A stretch of 64,000 nt of DNA. Source: Ditibartonella choladocola. Its GTDB lineage: Bacteria > Pseudomonadota > Alphaproteobacteria > Rhizobiales > Rhizobiaceae. Below are positions 29,101 through 36,814 of the stretch, piece after piece (position 1 is the stretch's first letter; every line of letters starts with the position of its first letter). Below the pieces are notes generated by a model, which saw only the letters and a list, made by a program, of their open reading frames with translations, had not been told where the DNA came from and searched no databases. A program made the translations under genes and the position numbers. The stretch covers positions 2,170,001-2,234,000 of the forward strand of contig NZ_CP015625.1 in NCBI RefSeq assembly GCF_002007565.1, given 5' to 3'.

Positions 29101-31279
29101 CCTTGAGGAGAAAATTGTGTGACGCGGCCAATTGGCCAGCATTGGTAATTGTAGTTGCATCGATATAAAGGTCATTTGACGCGACAATTTCTGCTTTTTC
29201 GTCAGCAATGAAATTCGGCACAGTTATTTTGATATTGCCTGAACCGCCATTGGCGTTCACAGCCATCATTCCGACATTGGTTACAATTAAACTATTAGAG
29301 GCATTCAGTGTGATGCCGCCATAAACCATTGTGCTATTGGAAACATCAATTGTCTTGGCATTGAGCGTGAGTGTTCCGCTTGCTTCAACTTTTGCCCTAT
29401 CATTTTTAAAATCAAGATTTTGCGCTGAAAATGTAATGTCTCCGGCAGCAATTGTTGAATTTGTATAGCTGATTTCACCTTGCGTTGATGTAAGGTCAGC
29501 AGAACCATAAGCACGTAAATCGTCATAATAAATATCATTGATGGCATCAATTGTGATGTCGCCGGAACTGATAAGCGCACCCGCATTGACTTCATCATTG
29601 ACGTTTATAATGATTTTGCCGTCTTGATGCAGATGCATGGAGCCATCGACTGACTTCTGCGAGGCATCAAAATCAATACCGGCAATGATGCTATTACCTT
29701 CTACATAATTGCCTTTAAAAGTTGCTGTTTGACCAACTAATGAGGCGTTGAACAGCGTATCATAAGAATTGATAGTTGCATTCTTATGAGCAAATAGGCG
29801 ATCATACTCAACGCTTTTGGCCGATGTCACCATAAAATCTCCGTAAGAAATTATGTTTCCAACGATATTGAGGTCTTGGCCGGCTTGAAGTGTCATGTTG
29901 TTGAAGCTGATCAGGGTCGCCGAGTTAATCGAGCCTTTGTTGGCAGTGATTGTCAGATCGCCGCCACCGGCCTTGACGCCATTCTTGACGTTAATATCGC
30001 CATTGGCAGTCTGCAAATCGGCTTGACCATCGGCAATAGCAACCAGAACATCAATGCCATTGGTGGATTGAATATCCATGTCACTGCCAGAGGCAACCTG
30101 ACCGGCCTTGATCGTATCACCCGATTTAAAACCGAGTTTACCACCGGCAATCGCATCACCCTCAACAGATAACAAGCCTGCACCGGAATCCACCATCAAA
30201 TCGCCATCTGCACCGATTGTCTCAATCGTAATGCCCTCATTGGCTTTGATCTCGACATTCTTCTTCGATGTGATCTTCTTGGCTGTCACTGTTTTGCTGC
30301 GGCTTGCAACCTTGACACCATCACGGCCAGAGGCGTTGTTGATGCTGATCTTGCCATCGGCTGAAAGTGTCAGCTGGCCGGCATTGGCAGCCATGTCGTT
30401 ACGCATCCGAACGCCAACGCCTTTTTCTGTGGCAATCAGCTTGATACGGTCGCCTTGCAACGCACCAAGCGCAGAACCGTCAATCGCATATTCCGGCTTA
30501 CCGGCAATATCATAGAGTTCCTTCATCTCGCGCGAGGCATAATCAAACTTGCCCGCACCGGCTGTAATGCCGATATCATGACCGGCAACGGCACCGTCAA
30601 GATGCACAGTGCGCGACACAATGTCGAATATATCAACCGAGCCTTTGCCCGATGCCAGATTGGCACCTCTCTCGCCAATGGTGACATCACCACCACGAAC
30701 GTCAAAGCCCGCCAGAGAGCCGTCAAGGCCAATCTGCGGGATACCGGTCGTCAATGTCGCGCGCGGTGTATTGATAAAGCCACAGCCATTACAGGTAATA
30801 CCATTGGGGTTGGCAATAATCACATCAGCCTTGCGACCGAACACTTCTGTCGGGCCTTCAAGGGCGGTTCTGTTTCCGCTTGTCACTTCATTGAGGATGA
30901 CCGAGGCAGAGCCGGATTGGCGAAGGTTCGGGTTGCCGGGGACAACACCGCCAAGCTGCGATGTTCCGACTTCGCCATTATGGTTGTTCAGGATCAAACC
31001 GGGATTGGCCACATTGAAGTCATGATATTTGTTGTGTGATAGCCCTGCCCCATTTGGCGTTGCAATATCCACCAGCGGGACACCATTGGGGGCGGCACCA
31101 ATGGTCGGTGTATTATTCGCGCCTGCATTCGGGTCTGCTGTCACACCCTGCGCCTGAACCAAAATAGGTTGCATCATCAAGGAAATACTCATAACACCGG
31201 CAAGGGCAATTTTAGTGTTTTTATGTAACATATGAAGCGTTCTTGACATCATTTTGCTTCTCATATCGTTGGTTGTCAT
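23144..31279 (-). CDS. Filamentous-haemagglutinin/CDI-like TpsA exoprotein 2 with serine-hydrolase-like C-terminus
   Basis: 2711 residues. Long signal peptide to A43, TPS domain with NPNL (116-119) and NPNG (157-160), and haemagglutinin repeats over most of the length. A pretoxin-like stretch near 2380-2450 includes I-V-I-R-D-D and N-R-D-T. The last ~180 residues hold A-H-S-R-G (Ser2587), K-W-D-F-V-G (Asp2649) and Y-S-I-H-S (His2686), in the order and spacing of a class-3-lipase-like catalytic triad. It should be exported by the single TpsB. No VENN motif was seen. A lipoprotein gene follows at 24 bp. Confidence 0.94.
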   Translation of the reverse strand: MTTNDMRSKMMSRTLHMLHKNTKIALAGVMSISLMMQPILVQAQGVTADPNAGANNTPTIGAAPNGVPLVDIATPNGAGLSHNKYHDFNVANPGLILNNHNGEVGTSQLGGVVPGNPNLRQSGSASVILNEVTSGNRTALEGPTEVFGRKADVIIANPNGITCNGCGFINTPRATLTTGIPQIGLDGSLAGFDVRGGDVTIGERGANLASGKGSVDIFDIVSRTVHLDGAVAGHDIGITAGAGKFDYASREMKELYDIAGKPEYAIDGSALGALQGDRIKLIATEKGVGVRMRNDMAANAGQLTLSADGKISINNASGRDGVKVASRSKTVTAKKITSKKNVEIKANEGITIETIGADGDLMVDSGAGLLSVEGDAIAGGKLGFKSGDTIKAGQVASGSDMDIQSTNGIDVLVAIADGQADLQTANGDINVKNGVKAGGGDLTITANKGSINSATLISFNNMTLQAGQDLNIVGNIISYGDFMVTSAKSVEYDRLFAHKNATINSYDTLFNASLVGQTATFKGNYVEGNSIIAGIDFDASQKSVDGSMHLHQDGKIIINVNDEVNAGALISSGDITIDAINDIYYDDLRAYGSADLTSTQGEISYTNSTIAAGDITFSAQNLDFKNDRAKVEASGTLTLNAKTIDVSNSTMVYGGITLNASNSLIVTNVGMMAVNANGGSGNIKITVPNFIADEKAEIVASNDLYIDATTITNAGQLAASHNFLLKAKGDLTNSASGLMYAGNNGYVLVNGNAVNSFGAIMAKNDLYFSNYNGDGKSLSLTNKAGLIQSGQDLLIQTKTLTNEANSVPTVYKTHGENHFGFNLPAKYDQLGAYGYGNTLFYDSKYGTYGAGRKKKKDGGLLHGDKNEYRVKLPLYSSKEEAFSSITLPNGDYYRADNWVFRDQKHSGRITRWDLNQNASMGYNVDTEYFTNAPTITGLIQAGNDMNLEVDTLNNSFSDIEAGNDITIVAGTINNLGISRNKYEYVTCNAAASNCMGYNADGTRNASKDIAKGQAGEVKVTALETLSSTIKAGGDLNIAATTLNNSAAEGAMTGSAKFEAVTSKGNPLSALDGMTAGGALFTPSIDLKAGNGLADQTLITPKPNSGGFGGTLPNQYFVYETRASFLDVGKFYGSAYYLTRIGYKPDRTILFMGDAYFENQLIDKQMRDLVGQGLGKGSFVPGNDAVTQMKNLLEAGADYSQNNNLKFGEPLSPEQVANLDQSIVIYVKQTLNGQEVFAPVVYIAAKDKENLTASGARLQGQDVNINVDNLTNSGLVASNANLVVKATDIVGRGGAFAADGNILLAATNSIQLNAGTTSLNGNAAILPTKAVDAGQRAVISADKNVDLNGVDVKAGESLGIYGENVNIGSQKSKTANGTDVLRGSNIEAAKDLQVKADQDINVSGSKIKAGENLAMSADKGNLVIQSEAAQSKHANSTSTTQHKSEITSGADMSLSADKNAVIAGSDVKSGGNMHIEAGESVAIIATQDKQDSRYGRLSTSTTINQASSVSAGESLGINAGKDILIGASDLKAEKNIGIQAGGDITVTAMADSYEEHSSAKKYKMNLESTTQVGSSITAGGNITAIAGQDGEAHDLNIIGSSIEAGGKVGLKASNDVNILAAEDTYHKDVKQKSGKGGILGKKKSSQSSTDAEFSVGSHISGDDGVTIISENNTTIAGSSLIAGTEDKKADINIKAGSNIIISSVTENVATSSSKSSKGFMSSSSKKNTSYDEFTVSSNLGASGDINLNAGDHIAIAGSNIHAVNDVNMEGSSVSIIGAQENHAASSSKSKSGWGVGSGDGFYSIYGKEGKKQNVEATINVGSEISAGHDVNITARDTDVNIVGSNVTAQNDINLDAARNINILPGKESHSQSETKTKSGIGVQVSHSETGASIGLGYNKTKDSKSGDASTNAKSGLRAGNDVNMKAGNDVNIQASDVSAMRDVNIHAENDVNLLAANDVTNYKEVHEKLFAGITLSVESGTLQGIQSINNAIDNFNKAGTDKNGLLNITAGVINGTNAYGKLNGAYQDSKYFIGKGGTYENEKAGFFDPLKDQYNKMNGASIFEKGNFISGSLTVGFNKLKTENSMSTSTPVVTTIEGGRSVNIEAEKGDITGVGVQIAAGTNQIWDVVDDDKAGDITLTAGKNINLISAQATQNTKGKTSSSGLSVGIDQTTMPTMSGHYSKGNSKGDSTTHVNSHILATGDVTLKSGNDTNLKGAVVSGDSVKAEIGGNLNIESLQDTAKTHSRSDTVSLTVGKNNVGGGWQYNKSKSDFASVGEQSGIKAGDGGFDITVKGNTDLKGAVISSTADPKNNTLDTGTLTTSDIENYAEASAETGGIVLPYGALSQGKYGIGKTIIGNLSNSAKADESNDSMTKSAISEGTIVIRDDNKQIDLTGQDASQTIAMLNRDTNNAHTPIEKIDVAKLEKQVAEEVALKQMIFNELIKYSDDAYDTMFNKDHPLMVLVRDKDGNIEIDETKPGQIPKMRPATPEEIENMKASPDGIIRLSANGIFNDIDGAAKYANQHAGQNDGPIYFQFFPKTDSFLAELMVASYQKVLENEFWGMTKSGEAIQGILEKYGKSGLDIYAHSRGAMTVYNAMATLNKQGNEGVLSGTDIHYFGPAANAQQTANLLNRLSDGAKDSMTLQLHKWDFVGRTIGGNPATMFTVPPGSNPIKEWINMFTGDYSIHSCYGSGQPGCGGDYGSSKTITIKAR
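29870..31207 (-). repeat. TPS-domain repeat copy A2
   Basis: Near-identical to A1 (3921-5258), with an offset of about 25.95 kb, and over its TPS part to A3. Identity drops abruptly at both ends, as expected from gene conversion or segmental duplication. Confidence 0.9.
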
Positions 31280-31361
31280 GAGTATGACCTTTCCTAAAAA
31301 CGGAGCGGTAAACCGTCCGAATAATCATTATGCTATGAAATTATTATCTGATGGATATTGT

Positions 31362-33062
31362 TCAGGGTGTCAGACTTACGTGCCTATCCATTTCAAATGT
31401 CAATTTATTTTCATCAGGTTGCGCATCATCTAATTGATGAACATCCTTTGGAATCTGCACATTGACATCGGCCTGTTTTAAGCCGTACCAATAGGTTGAA
31501 GGCGCAGTTTGTTTTTGACTATCAATGGTTGCCCCTTTGAGATTCACATCACCGGTAGCTTTAATTTTTATATCGTCACCAGCAGAAATTGAACTGCTCA
31601 CGTTTCCAGTATCATCTTTTTTTGCGCTTTCAGTTTCAGACCATGGTGTTGCACCAGTTGAAATATTGTCAGCTTGTTTTTGATTTGGTTCTTTATCCGC
31701 ATTTGATGTTTTATAAGAAGATGTCGATAATTGGTCACTATTGATAATACCACCCTTGAGGTCAGTATTGCCCTTTACGGTTATATCAAATCCACCAGTA
31801 CCGGCCTTAATTGTGGATGATTCCGAGGCAACAGAACCAGTTGAAGGTTTTGTCGCCATAAAACCACTTTTGAGGCTTATATTGTTGCCTGCTTTAAGGT
31901 TTACATCACTGCCTATACCAATTTTAGAATTTGTTTTAATATCCGCAGCGGCTAGTCCCACATTATCTGCACCGGAATCCACCATCAAATCGCCATCTGC
32001 GCCGATTGTTTCAATCGTAATGCCCTCATTGGCCTTGATATCGACATTCTTCTTCGATGTGATCTTCTTGGCTGTCACTGTTTTGCTGCGGCTTGCAACC
32101 TTGACACCATCACGGCCAGAGGCGTTGTTGATGCTGATCTTGCCATCGGCTGAAAGTGTCAGCTGGCCGGCATTGGCAGCCATGTCGTTACGCATCCGAA
32201 CGCCAACGCCTTTTTCTGTCGCAATCAGCTTGATACGATCACCTTGCAACGCACCAAGCGCAGAACCGTCAATCGCATATTCCGGCTTACCGGCAATATC
32301 ATAGAGTTCCTTCATCTCGCGCGAGGCATAATCAAACTTGCCCGCACCGGCTGTAATGCCGATATCATGACCGGCAACGGCACCATCAAGATGCAGAGTA
32401 CGCGATACAATGTCGAATATATCAACAGAGCCTTTGCCCGATGCCAGATTGGCACCTCTCTCGCCAATGGTGACATCACCACCACGAACGTCAAAGCCCG
32501 CCAGAGAGCCGTCAAGGCCAATCTGCGGGATACCGGTCGTCAATGTCGCGCGCGGTGTATTGATAAAGCCACAGCCATTACAGGTAATACCATTGGGGTT
32601 GGCAATAATCACATCAGCCTTGCGACCGAACACTTCTGTCGGGCCTTCAAGGGCGGTTCTGTTTCCGCTTGTCACTTCATTGAGGATGACCGAGGCAGAG
32701 CCGGACTGGCGAAGGTTCGGGTTGCCGGGGACAACACCGCCAAGCTGCGATGTTCCGACTTCGCCATTATGGTTGTTCAGGATCAAACCGGGATTGGCTA
32801 CATTGAAGTCATGATATTTGTTGTGTGATAGCCCTGCCCCATTTGGCGTTGCAATATCCACCAGCGGGACACCATTGGGGGCGGCACCAATGGTCGGTGT
32901 ATTATTCGCGCCTGCATTCGGGTCTGCTGTCACACCCTGCGCCTGAACCAAAATAGGTTGCATCAGCAAAGATATACTCATGACACTGGCATACAAGACT
33001 GAACGGGTTACTCTATTAGAGAGAACAGATGTTAGGCAATTTAGGTTGTTTGATGAAGACAT
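31362..33062 (-). CDS. Miniature TpsA exoprotein 3 (TPS domain plus short tail)
   Basis: 566 residues from the ATG at 33062; an in-frame TTG 15 bases earlier is less likely. Long signal peptide ending V-Q-A. TPS domain and first repeats are nearly identical to TpsA1/2 up to about residue 360. The final ~200 residues are a short repeat region sharing G-G-F-D-I-T-V-K-G-N-T-D-L-K-G with TpsA2. There is no toxin-like domain. It looks like an internal-deletion derivative or a recombination donor. If secreted it would be a small surface or released adhesin. Confidence 0.88.
   Translation of the reverse strand: MSSSNNLNCLTSVLSNRVTRSVLYASVMSISLLMQPILVQAQGVTADPNAGANNTPTIGAAPNGVPLVDIATPNGAGLSHNKYHDFNVANPGLILNNHNGEVGTSQLGGVVPGNPNLRQSGSASVILNEVTSGNRTALEGPTEVFGRKADVIIANPNGITCNGCGFINTPRATLTTGIPQIGLDGSLAGFDVRGGDVTIGERGANLASGKGSVDIFDIVSRTLHLDGAVAGHDIGITAGAGKFDYASREMKELYDIAGKPEYAIDGSALGALQGDRIKLIATEKGVGVRMRNDMAANAGQLTLSADGKISINNASGRDGVKVASRSKTVTAKKITSKKNVDIKANEGITIETIGADGDLMVDSGADNVGLAAADIKTNSKIGIGSDVNLKAGNNISLKSGFMATKPSTGSVASESSTIKAGTGGFDITVKGNTDLKGGIINSDQLSTSSYKTSNADKEPNQKQADNISTGATPWSETESAKKDDTGNVSSSISAGDDIKIKATGDVNLKGATIDSQKQTAPSTYWYGLKQADVNVQIPKDVHQLDDAQPDENKLTFEMDRHVSLTP
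31968..32986 (-). repeat. TPS-domain repeat copy A3
   Basis: About 1.02 kb matching A2 at an offset near 1.79 kb. A2 and A3 are less than 0.8 kb apart in the same orientation, so they should recombine readily. Confidence 0.9.
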
Positions 33063-33088
33063 TGATATGACTTTCAAGGGGCAATAAT

Positions 33089-33367
33089 TTATTTTTGTGA
33101 TTGATGGCTGTGTGGTTTTGTTTTTTTAGGAAGCGCCTTATTAGTTTCCTTGTTTTCTGAAATGCTCCGGTGTTCGGAATCATTCAAATCCAGCAACCTT
33201 GGCAATGGATCTGGGCGCATGTCAAGCAATGCACGGTTTTCATAGCTTGTATGGGTTTTTGATAAATCCGGTTTCAAGGGCATCGAAAAGGTGTAGCTAA
33301 TCAATGATAATGAGTTCAAAATGATTAAACTCATTGAAATGCTATAAAGCCTTAAAAAATAGATCAT
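33089..33367 (-). CDS. Small hypothetical protein upstream of tpsA3
   Basis: 92 residues with a hydrophobic N-terminal ~28 residues (signal peptide or anchor), then a polar, Lys/Pro/His-rich tail. It ends 26 bp before the tpsA3 ATG on the same strand. The ribosome site is weak. No family recognised; it may be a real small exported protein or chance. Confidence 0.4.
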   Translation of the reverse strand: MIYFLRLYSISMSLIILNSLSLISYTFSMPLKPDLSKTHTSYENRALLDMRPDPLPRLLDLNDSEHRSISENKETNKALPKKTKPHSHQSQK

Positions 33368-33939
33368 TCTCGACTACCATGACACTTAATAGAGTATTTG
33401 AATAAATGATCTGATAATTGTTTTTATGAAGTTGGGTAAGATAGTGTTTTGTAACACAGAATCGGATTGTAATAGGAAAAAATGGATTAAACCTAGATCC
33501 TATGGAAAATAATTTTATGTTAATTCTTAAATTTGGAATTATTTTCTTCTTATTGTTTTTTTTAAGAATTTAGATGAAGCTTGTTGGTACTATCAGCATA
33601 AAAGTGGTGCGACAAGTCGTTACAAAATTATTTTTAAATTAGTGAAAAATAAATATGAAAGCTGAAATTCTCAAATATGCCCTTGAAGTGGGAACACAAT
33701 AAAAAAATAGAACTTGCGCTCGCTGTCATCACTGCTGATGTTATATCCCCAAGATCATCGAAGGGGCGGTTTACGATGAGCGACATAATCGAAACATTGG
33801 CCGCTTCATGTTCCAATATTGCCAAGCGTATGAAAGACAAACAGTCATTAACGCCATAATGACAATGGCGTCACGCGCAATCATGAGGGTAAGGACGGCG
33901 CTGAGCAATCCTATTTTTGTTGGTGTTCGGACGGCTTCG
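33368..33939. other. Non-coding / decayed stretch
   Basis: AT-rich up to about 33650, probably including the promoter for the tpsA3 side. A plus-strand frame around 33750-33950 reads like decayed coding sequence (E-R-H-N-R-N-I-G-R) that I cannot assign to a family. Confidence 0.4.
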
Positions 33940-34393
33940 TGATTGCTAACGACATACCAAGGTTTTGGGCGCAAGACTGTGAATATTGCCTTTGCGCTTG
34001 ATTGCTGTGACCGTGAGACTTTGGAGCATGTGGCGATAAGATAAGACATCAAAAGCAAGGACATTCAGGATCTGTGATTGTTGCGGTGGAATATCGTTTT
34101 GGCCTTATTAGCAGATTGCCACATACCATTGAATGGCTCCTGCTTTAATCCTGTAGGCATCAAAAAACTGATGAACGATAATAGCATTGAGTCTAAATAT
34201 CGCCGGTCAGATCACCGTAATCAAACTGGATGGCCGTGGTTTTTGCCAAAACATTCAAGCGTAATTATATCGAGTTTCATCCGACACCGGACGCGTAAAG
34301 CGTTATCAATTTCCTGCCGAAATGGTTCAAGCAATATAACACTTGCCATCCCCATTCATCTTTAGAATGTTTTTTACCGCACAGCTTCTCATA
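33940..34393 (+). pseudogene. Decayed IS3-family transposase (OrfB, DDE integrase) remnant
   Basis: Broken plus-strand translation shows the family's signature in pieces. V-N-I-A-F-A-L-D-C-C-D-R-E (from 33979) is followed after a frameshift by A-V-E-Y-R-F-G and L-P-H-T-I-E-W-L. Further pieces are F-A-K-T-F-K-R-N-Y and, after a stop, F-L-P-K-W-F and H-P-H-S-S-L. These match the second half of IS2-like IS3 transposases. Several stops and shifts make it non-functional. No terminal repeats were found. Confidence 0.82.
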
Positions 34394-34569
34394 ATGATCG
34401 TTATGTGCTGGAGATTTATGTTTTATCTAAAACGTCAATTGTCATTATTTTTCGACAAATTATCGACGTATTTTATTTCACTTTACAGCAGATAAAAATC
34501 TGCCGACATCTCTGGTCAAATCATACTCATATAGAGAAATGATGTATTTTAGGATAACTTACCGTTGTT

Positions 34570-34684
34570 CTTCGTGCTTTTTGCACGAAGCAGGATTGCC
34601 GCGCTCAGAGCGGCCAGCATTTTGTAGCAGCGCGCAGCGGCTGTAGCTACAAAATGCGTATCCTGCTACAAAACGTTATCCACA
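34570..34684. other. Inverted-repeat cluster with consensus DnaA box (origin-like)
   Basis: Three inverted repeats in 90 bp: CTTCGTGC/GCACGAAG (34570-34590), GCCGC/GCGGC (34598-34614) and CATTTTGTAGC/GCTACAAAATG (34618-34656). A perfect DnaA box TTATCCACA (34676-34684) follows. Together with the adjacent 49-bp repeats this has the layout of a replication origin. No initiator gene is visible in the window. Confidence 0.6.
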
Positions 34685-34800
34685 GGCTCCCCAACATCAA
34701 AAATTGAGTGATTTTACCGTTTATTTTTTGGAGAATTTGGTGCTGTTTATCCGCATAACTTCATAACCGTACTTATAGAGACAGCGAAAATAGCATTCAG

Positions 34801-35215
34801 GTGAGCCTCTAACTACTGGTTTGCGGATCTGCATAGCAACTGCAAACAGGTGAGCCTCTAACTGCAGGTTTGCGGTTCTGCATAGCAATCGCAAACAGGT
34901 GAGCCTCTAACTGCAGGTTTGCGGTTCTGCATAGCAATCGCAAACAGGTGAGCCTCTATCTGCTGGTTTGCGGATTTGCATACCAACTGCAAACGGGTGA
35001 GCCTCTAACTGCAGGTTTGCGGTTCTGCATAGCAACTGCAAACGGGTGAGCCTCTAACTGCAGGTTTGCGGTTCTGCATGGCAACTATAAACGGGTGAGC
35101 CTCTAACTGCAGGTTTGCTGTTTTACATGACAACTACGAACGGGTGAGCCTCTAACTGCAGGTTTGCTGTTTTACATGACAACTATAAACGGGTGAGCCC
35201 CTAACTGCAGGCTTG
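34801..35215. repeat. Nine 49-bp direct repeats (iterons or parS-like centromere)
   Basis: Units start at 34801, 34850, 34899, 34948, 34997, 35046, 35095, 35144 and 35193 (last one partial), exactly 49 bp apart with no spacers. The core is GTGAGCCTCTAACTGCAGG. Most units contain an imperfect 10-bp inverted repeat (GTTTGCGGTT/AACTGCAAAC). Arms decay in the units nearest parA. The array ends about 145 bp before parA, where plasmid centromeres or iterons commonly lie. Confidence 0.92.
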
Positions 35216-35358
35216 CAAATATCATTTTTTTGATGTAGAAAATTTTTGTTGGTGTCATCCTATTTTTAAATTTAATAGCTTCAAATTATTTCCTAAGAAC
35301 CAACAATTCCTTGATCCTCTTTTCCTAAAAAATGAAGCGTATGGAAAAGAGATGATTC

Positions 35359-36048
35359 ATGACTTCAATCATATCAGCCGTGTCAACCAAAGGCGGCTCA
35401 GGAAAATCCACCACAATACGAATTCTTGCCGCGCAACTAGCTTTTAATGGCTGTAGAGTTGTAATTCTGGACACAGATCCTCAATTGAGTTGTGTGCATT
35501 GGCTCAAGAACGCAGAAAAGCGCGGAGAGCAGACCGATAATGTCGTAGCACGGGAAATCGATGAGATTAGAACTGTGGAACCTTTGGTGCAAAGCCTGAA
35601 AGGCAAAGTCGATTATGTACTGATTGACCTACAAGGGGCAGCTACAGGCATGTTATTACCGATAGCAAAGGTTTCGGACCTTATTATTTTACCTTGGGCC
35701 ACAACGCATGATGACTGGACAGGCCTTAAGAATACTTTTGTCCTCTTAGATACGATAAGGCAGGAAAATGAAGATATAGACCCTCTTATGGTTATATCGA
35801 ATAATCGTATCACAGCGACTGAGATAAATCATCCTTATGTGGCCAAACGATTTGAAATCGCCGAATTAATGAAAGTGAAAGCTGCCGAAACACTGCTATG
35901 GCGTCGAATGGCTTATTCTAACATGCTGTTGAAGACAGGGTTTATACCACAAACACCAGACAACACCGACCAAATGTTGAAAGCCAAGACTGAGCACAAG
36001 GCCTATACAGACGAAATCCTAGCAATCATGAATAGTAAGGGGAATTGA
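35359..36048 (+). CDS. parA: ParA-family partition ATPase
   Basis: 229 residues. Deviant Walker A K-G-G-S-G-K-S-T near the N-terminus, Walker A' D-T-D-P-Q, and Walker B-like V-L-I-D-L-Q. It lacks the N-terminal helix-turn-helix of large ParA proteins, which makes it type Ib-like. It drives plasmid positioning with a small DNA-binding partner, here the RHH protein one base downstream. The 49-bp repeats upstream are the likely centromere and operator. Confidence 0.93.
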   Translation: MTSIISAVSTKGGSGKSTTIRILAAQLAFNGCRVVILDTDPQLSCVHWLKNAEKRGEQTDNVVAREIDEIRTVEPLVQSLKGKVDYVLIDLQGAATGMLLPIAKVSDLIILPWATTHDDWTGLKNTFVLLDTIRQENEDIDPLMVISNNRITATEINHPYVAKRFEIAELMKVKAAETLLWRRMAYSNMLLKTGFIPQTPDNTDQMLKAKTEHKAYTDEILAIMNSKGN

Positions 36049-36049
36049 C

Positions 36050-36322
36050 ATGAACGAACTTGAAGAGATTTTGGGTGGTGCCATCAACGAGGTTAGCACA
36101 AAACTACAGAACGATATTACTATTGCACCATCAGAGAAAAATCTAAAAAGAAAAGCAGCGAAATTAATAAAGGGCAAAGCCACACCCATAAAAATGTCGT
36201 TAGAAATAAATCGTGAGTTTCATTTGCAACTGAAACTTTACTCAATTTACGCTGGTAAATCGATGAGGGAAATAATCGAGGAATCCGTAAGACAATACAT
36301 AAAAAAACACCCGCTCGAGTGA
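36050..36322 (+). CDS. Ribbon-helix-helix partner of ParA (ParG/ParB-like)
   Basis: 90 residues with GGGG before the ATG and one base after the parA stop. The flexible, Lys-rich N-terminal half is typical of ParG-like proteins, whose mobile tail stimulates the ATPase. The C-terminal half reads as an RHH fold (K-M-S-L-E-I-N-R-E-F-H...M-R-E-I-I-E-E-S). It probably binds the 49-bp array and represses the operon. Confidence 0.8.
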   Translation: MNELEEILGGAINEVSTKLQNDITIAPSEKNLKRKAAKLIKGKATPIKMSLEINREFHLQLKLYSIYAGKSMREIIEESVRQYIKKHPLE

Positions 36323-36348
36323 GCGAGTGTAAGGCCTAGACAACAAAA

Positions 36349-36376
36349 AAGGCCTTCCGGTTATCCAGAAGGCCTT
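36349..36376 (-). terminator. Terminator of DUF736 gene 1
   Basis: AAGGCCTTC/GAAGGCCTT stem with a 10-base loop; read on the minus strand it is followed by TTTTTT. An identical stem follows DUF736 gene 2. Confidence 0.9.
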
Positions 36377-36385
36377 GGGGTTTGA

Positions 36386-36814
36386 TTAGTTGTAAGCGTC
36401 AACGTGATCTTGATCGTATGAGCTCTGAGAGCCGCCAAAGTTATCGGCACCATAGTCGTTCTGATCCAGATAATTGCTTGGGATTGCGGAATTGGGCTGG
36501 TTCCAGATGATGCTGTAAAGGTTTTCATCGGGCTGATCGGACATTCTGCCGAGAGTTCCATAAACGACGGAGTTCAATTCAGGGATTGAGATGGAAACCG
36601 AGATGTACTCTTTGCCGGTTTGCTTGTTCTGCTTGATCCATGCGGCACCAACTTCTGTGCCATTCTTGGCAATCATGCGGAAGTCTGGGGCATTATCGCT
36701 GACTTTGTTCACACGGTGCATTGAGACCGGGATTGGTTGGCGGAAAGTTGCAAACAACAGACGACCTTCGAATTTGTTTTCTTTAACCTGCTTGAGTGTA
36801 CCGATTGAAGCCAT
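36386..36814 (-). CDS. DUF736 family protein 1
   Basis: 142 residues. The ATG at 36814 has AAGGAGA 6 bases upstream; longer in-frame extensions run through the conserved leader and lack a ribosome site. Begins M-A-S-I-G-T-L and contains D-N-A-P-D-F-R and G-A-A-W, the DUF736 pattern. The family is near-universal on large Rhizobiales plasmids, often highly expressed, with unknown function. The C-terminal tail is Gln/Asn/Asp-rich and ends with D-Q-D-H-V-D-A-Y-N in both copies. Confidence 0.92.
   Translation of the reverse strand: MASIGTLKQVKENKFEGRLLFATFRQPIPVSMHRVNKVSDNAPDFRMIAKNGTEVGAAWIKQNKQTGKEYISVSISIPELNSVVYGTLGRMSDQPDENLYSIIWNQPNSAIPSNYLDQNDYGADNFGGSQSSYDQDHVDAYN

Noticed and set aside
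34801..35215. Regular repeats suggesting a CRISPR array
   Set aside because: Units are contiguous 49-mers without unique spacers and no cas genes are nearby; the position before parA suits iterons or a centromere.
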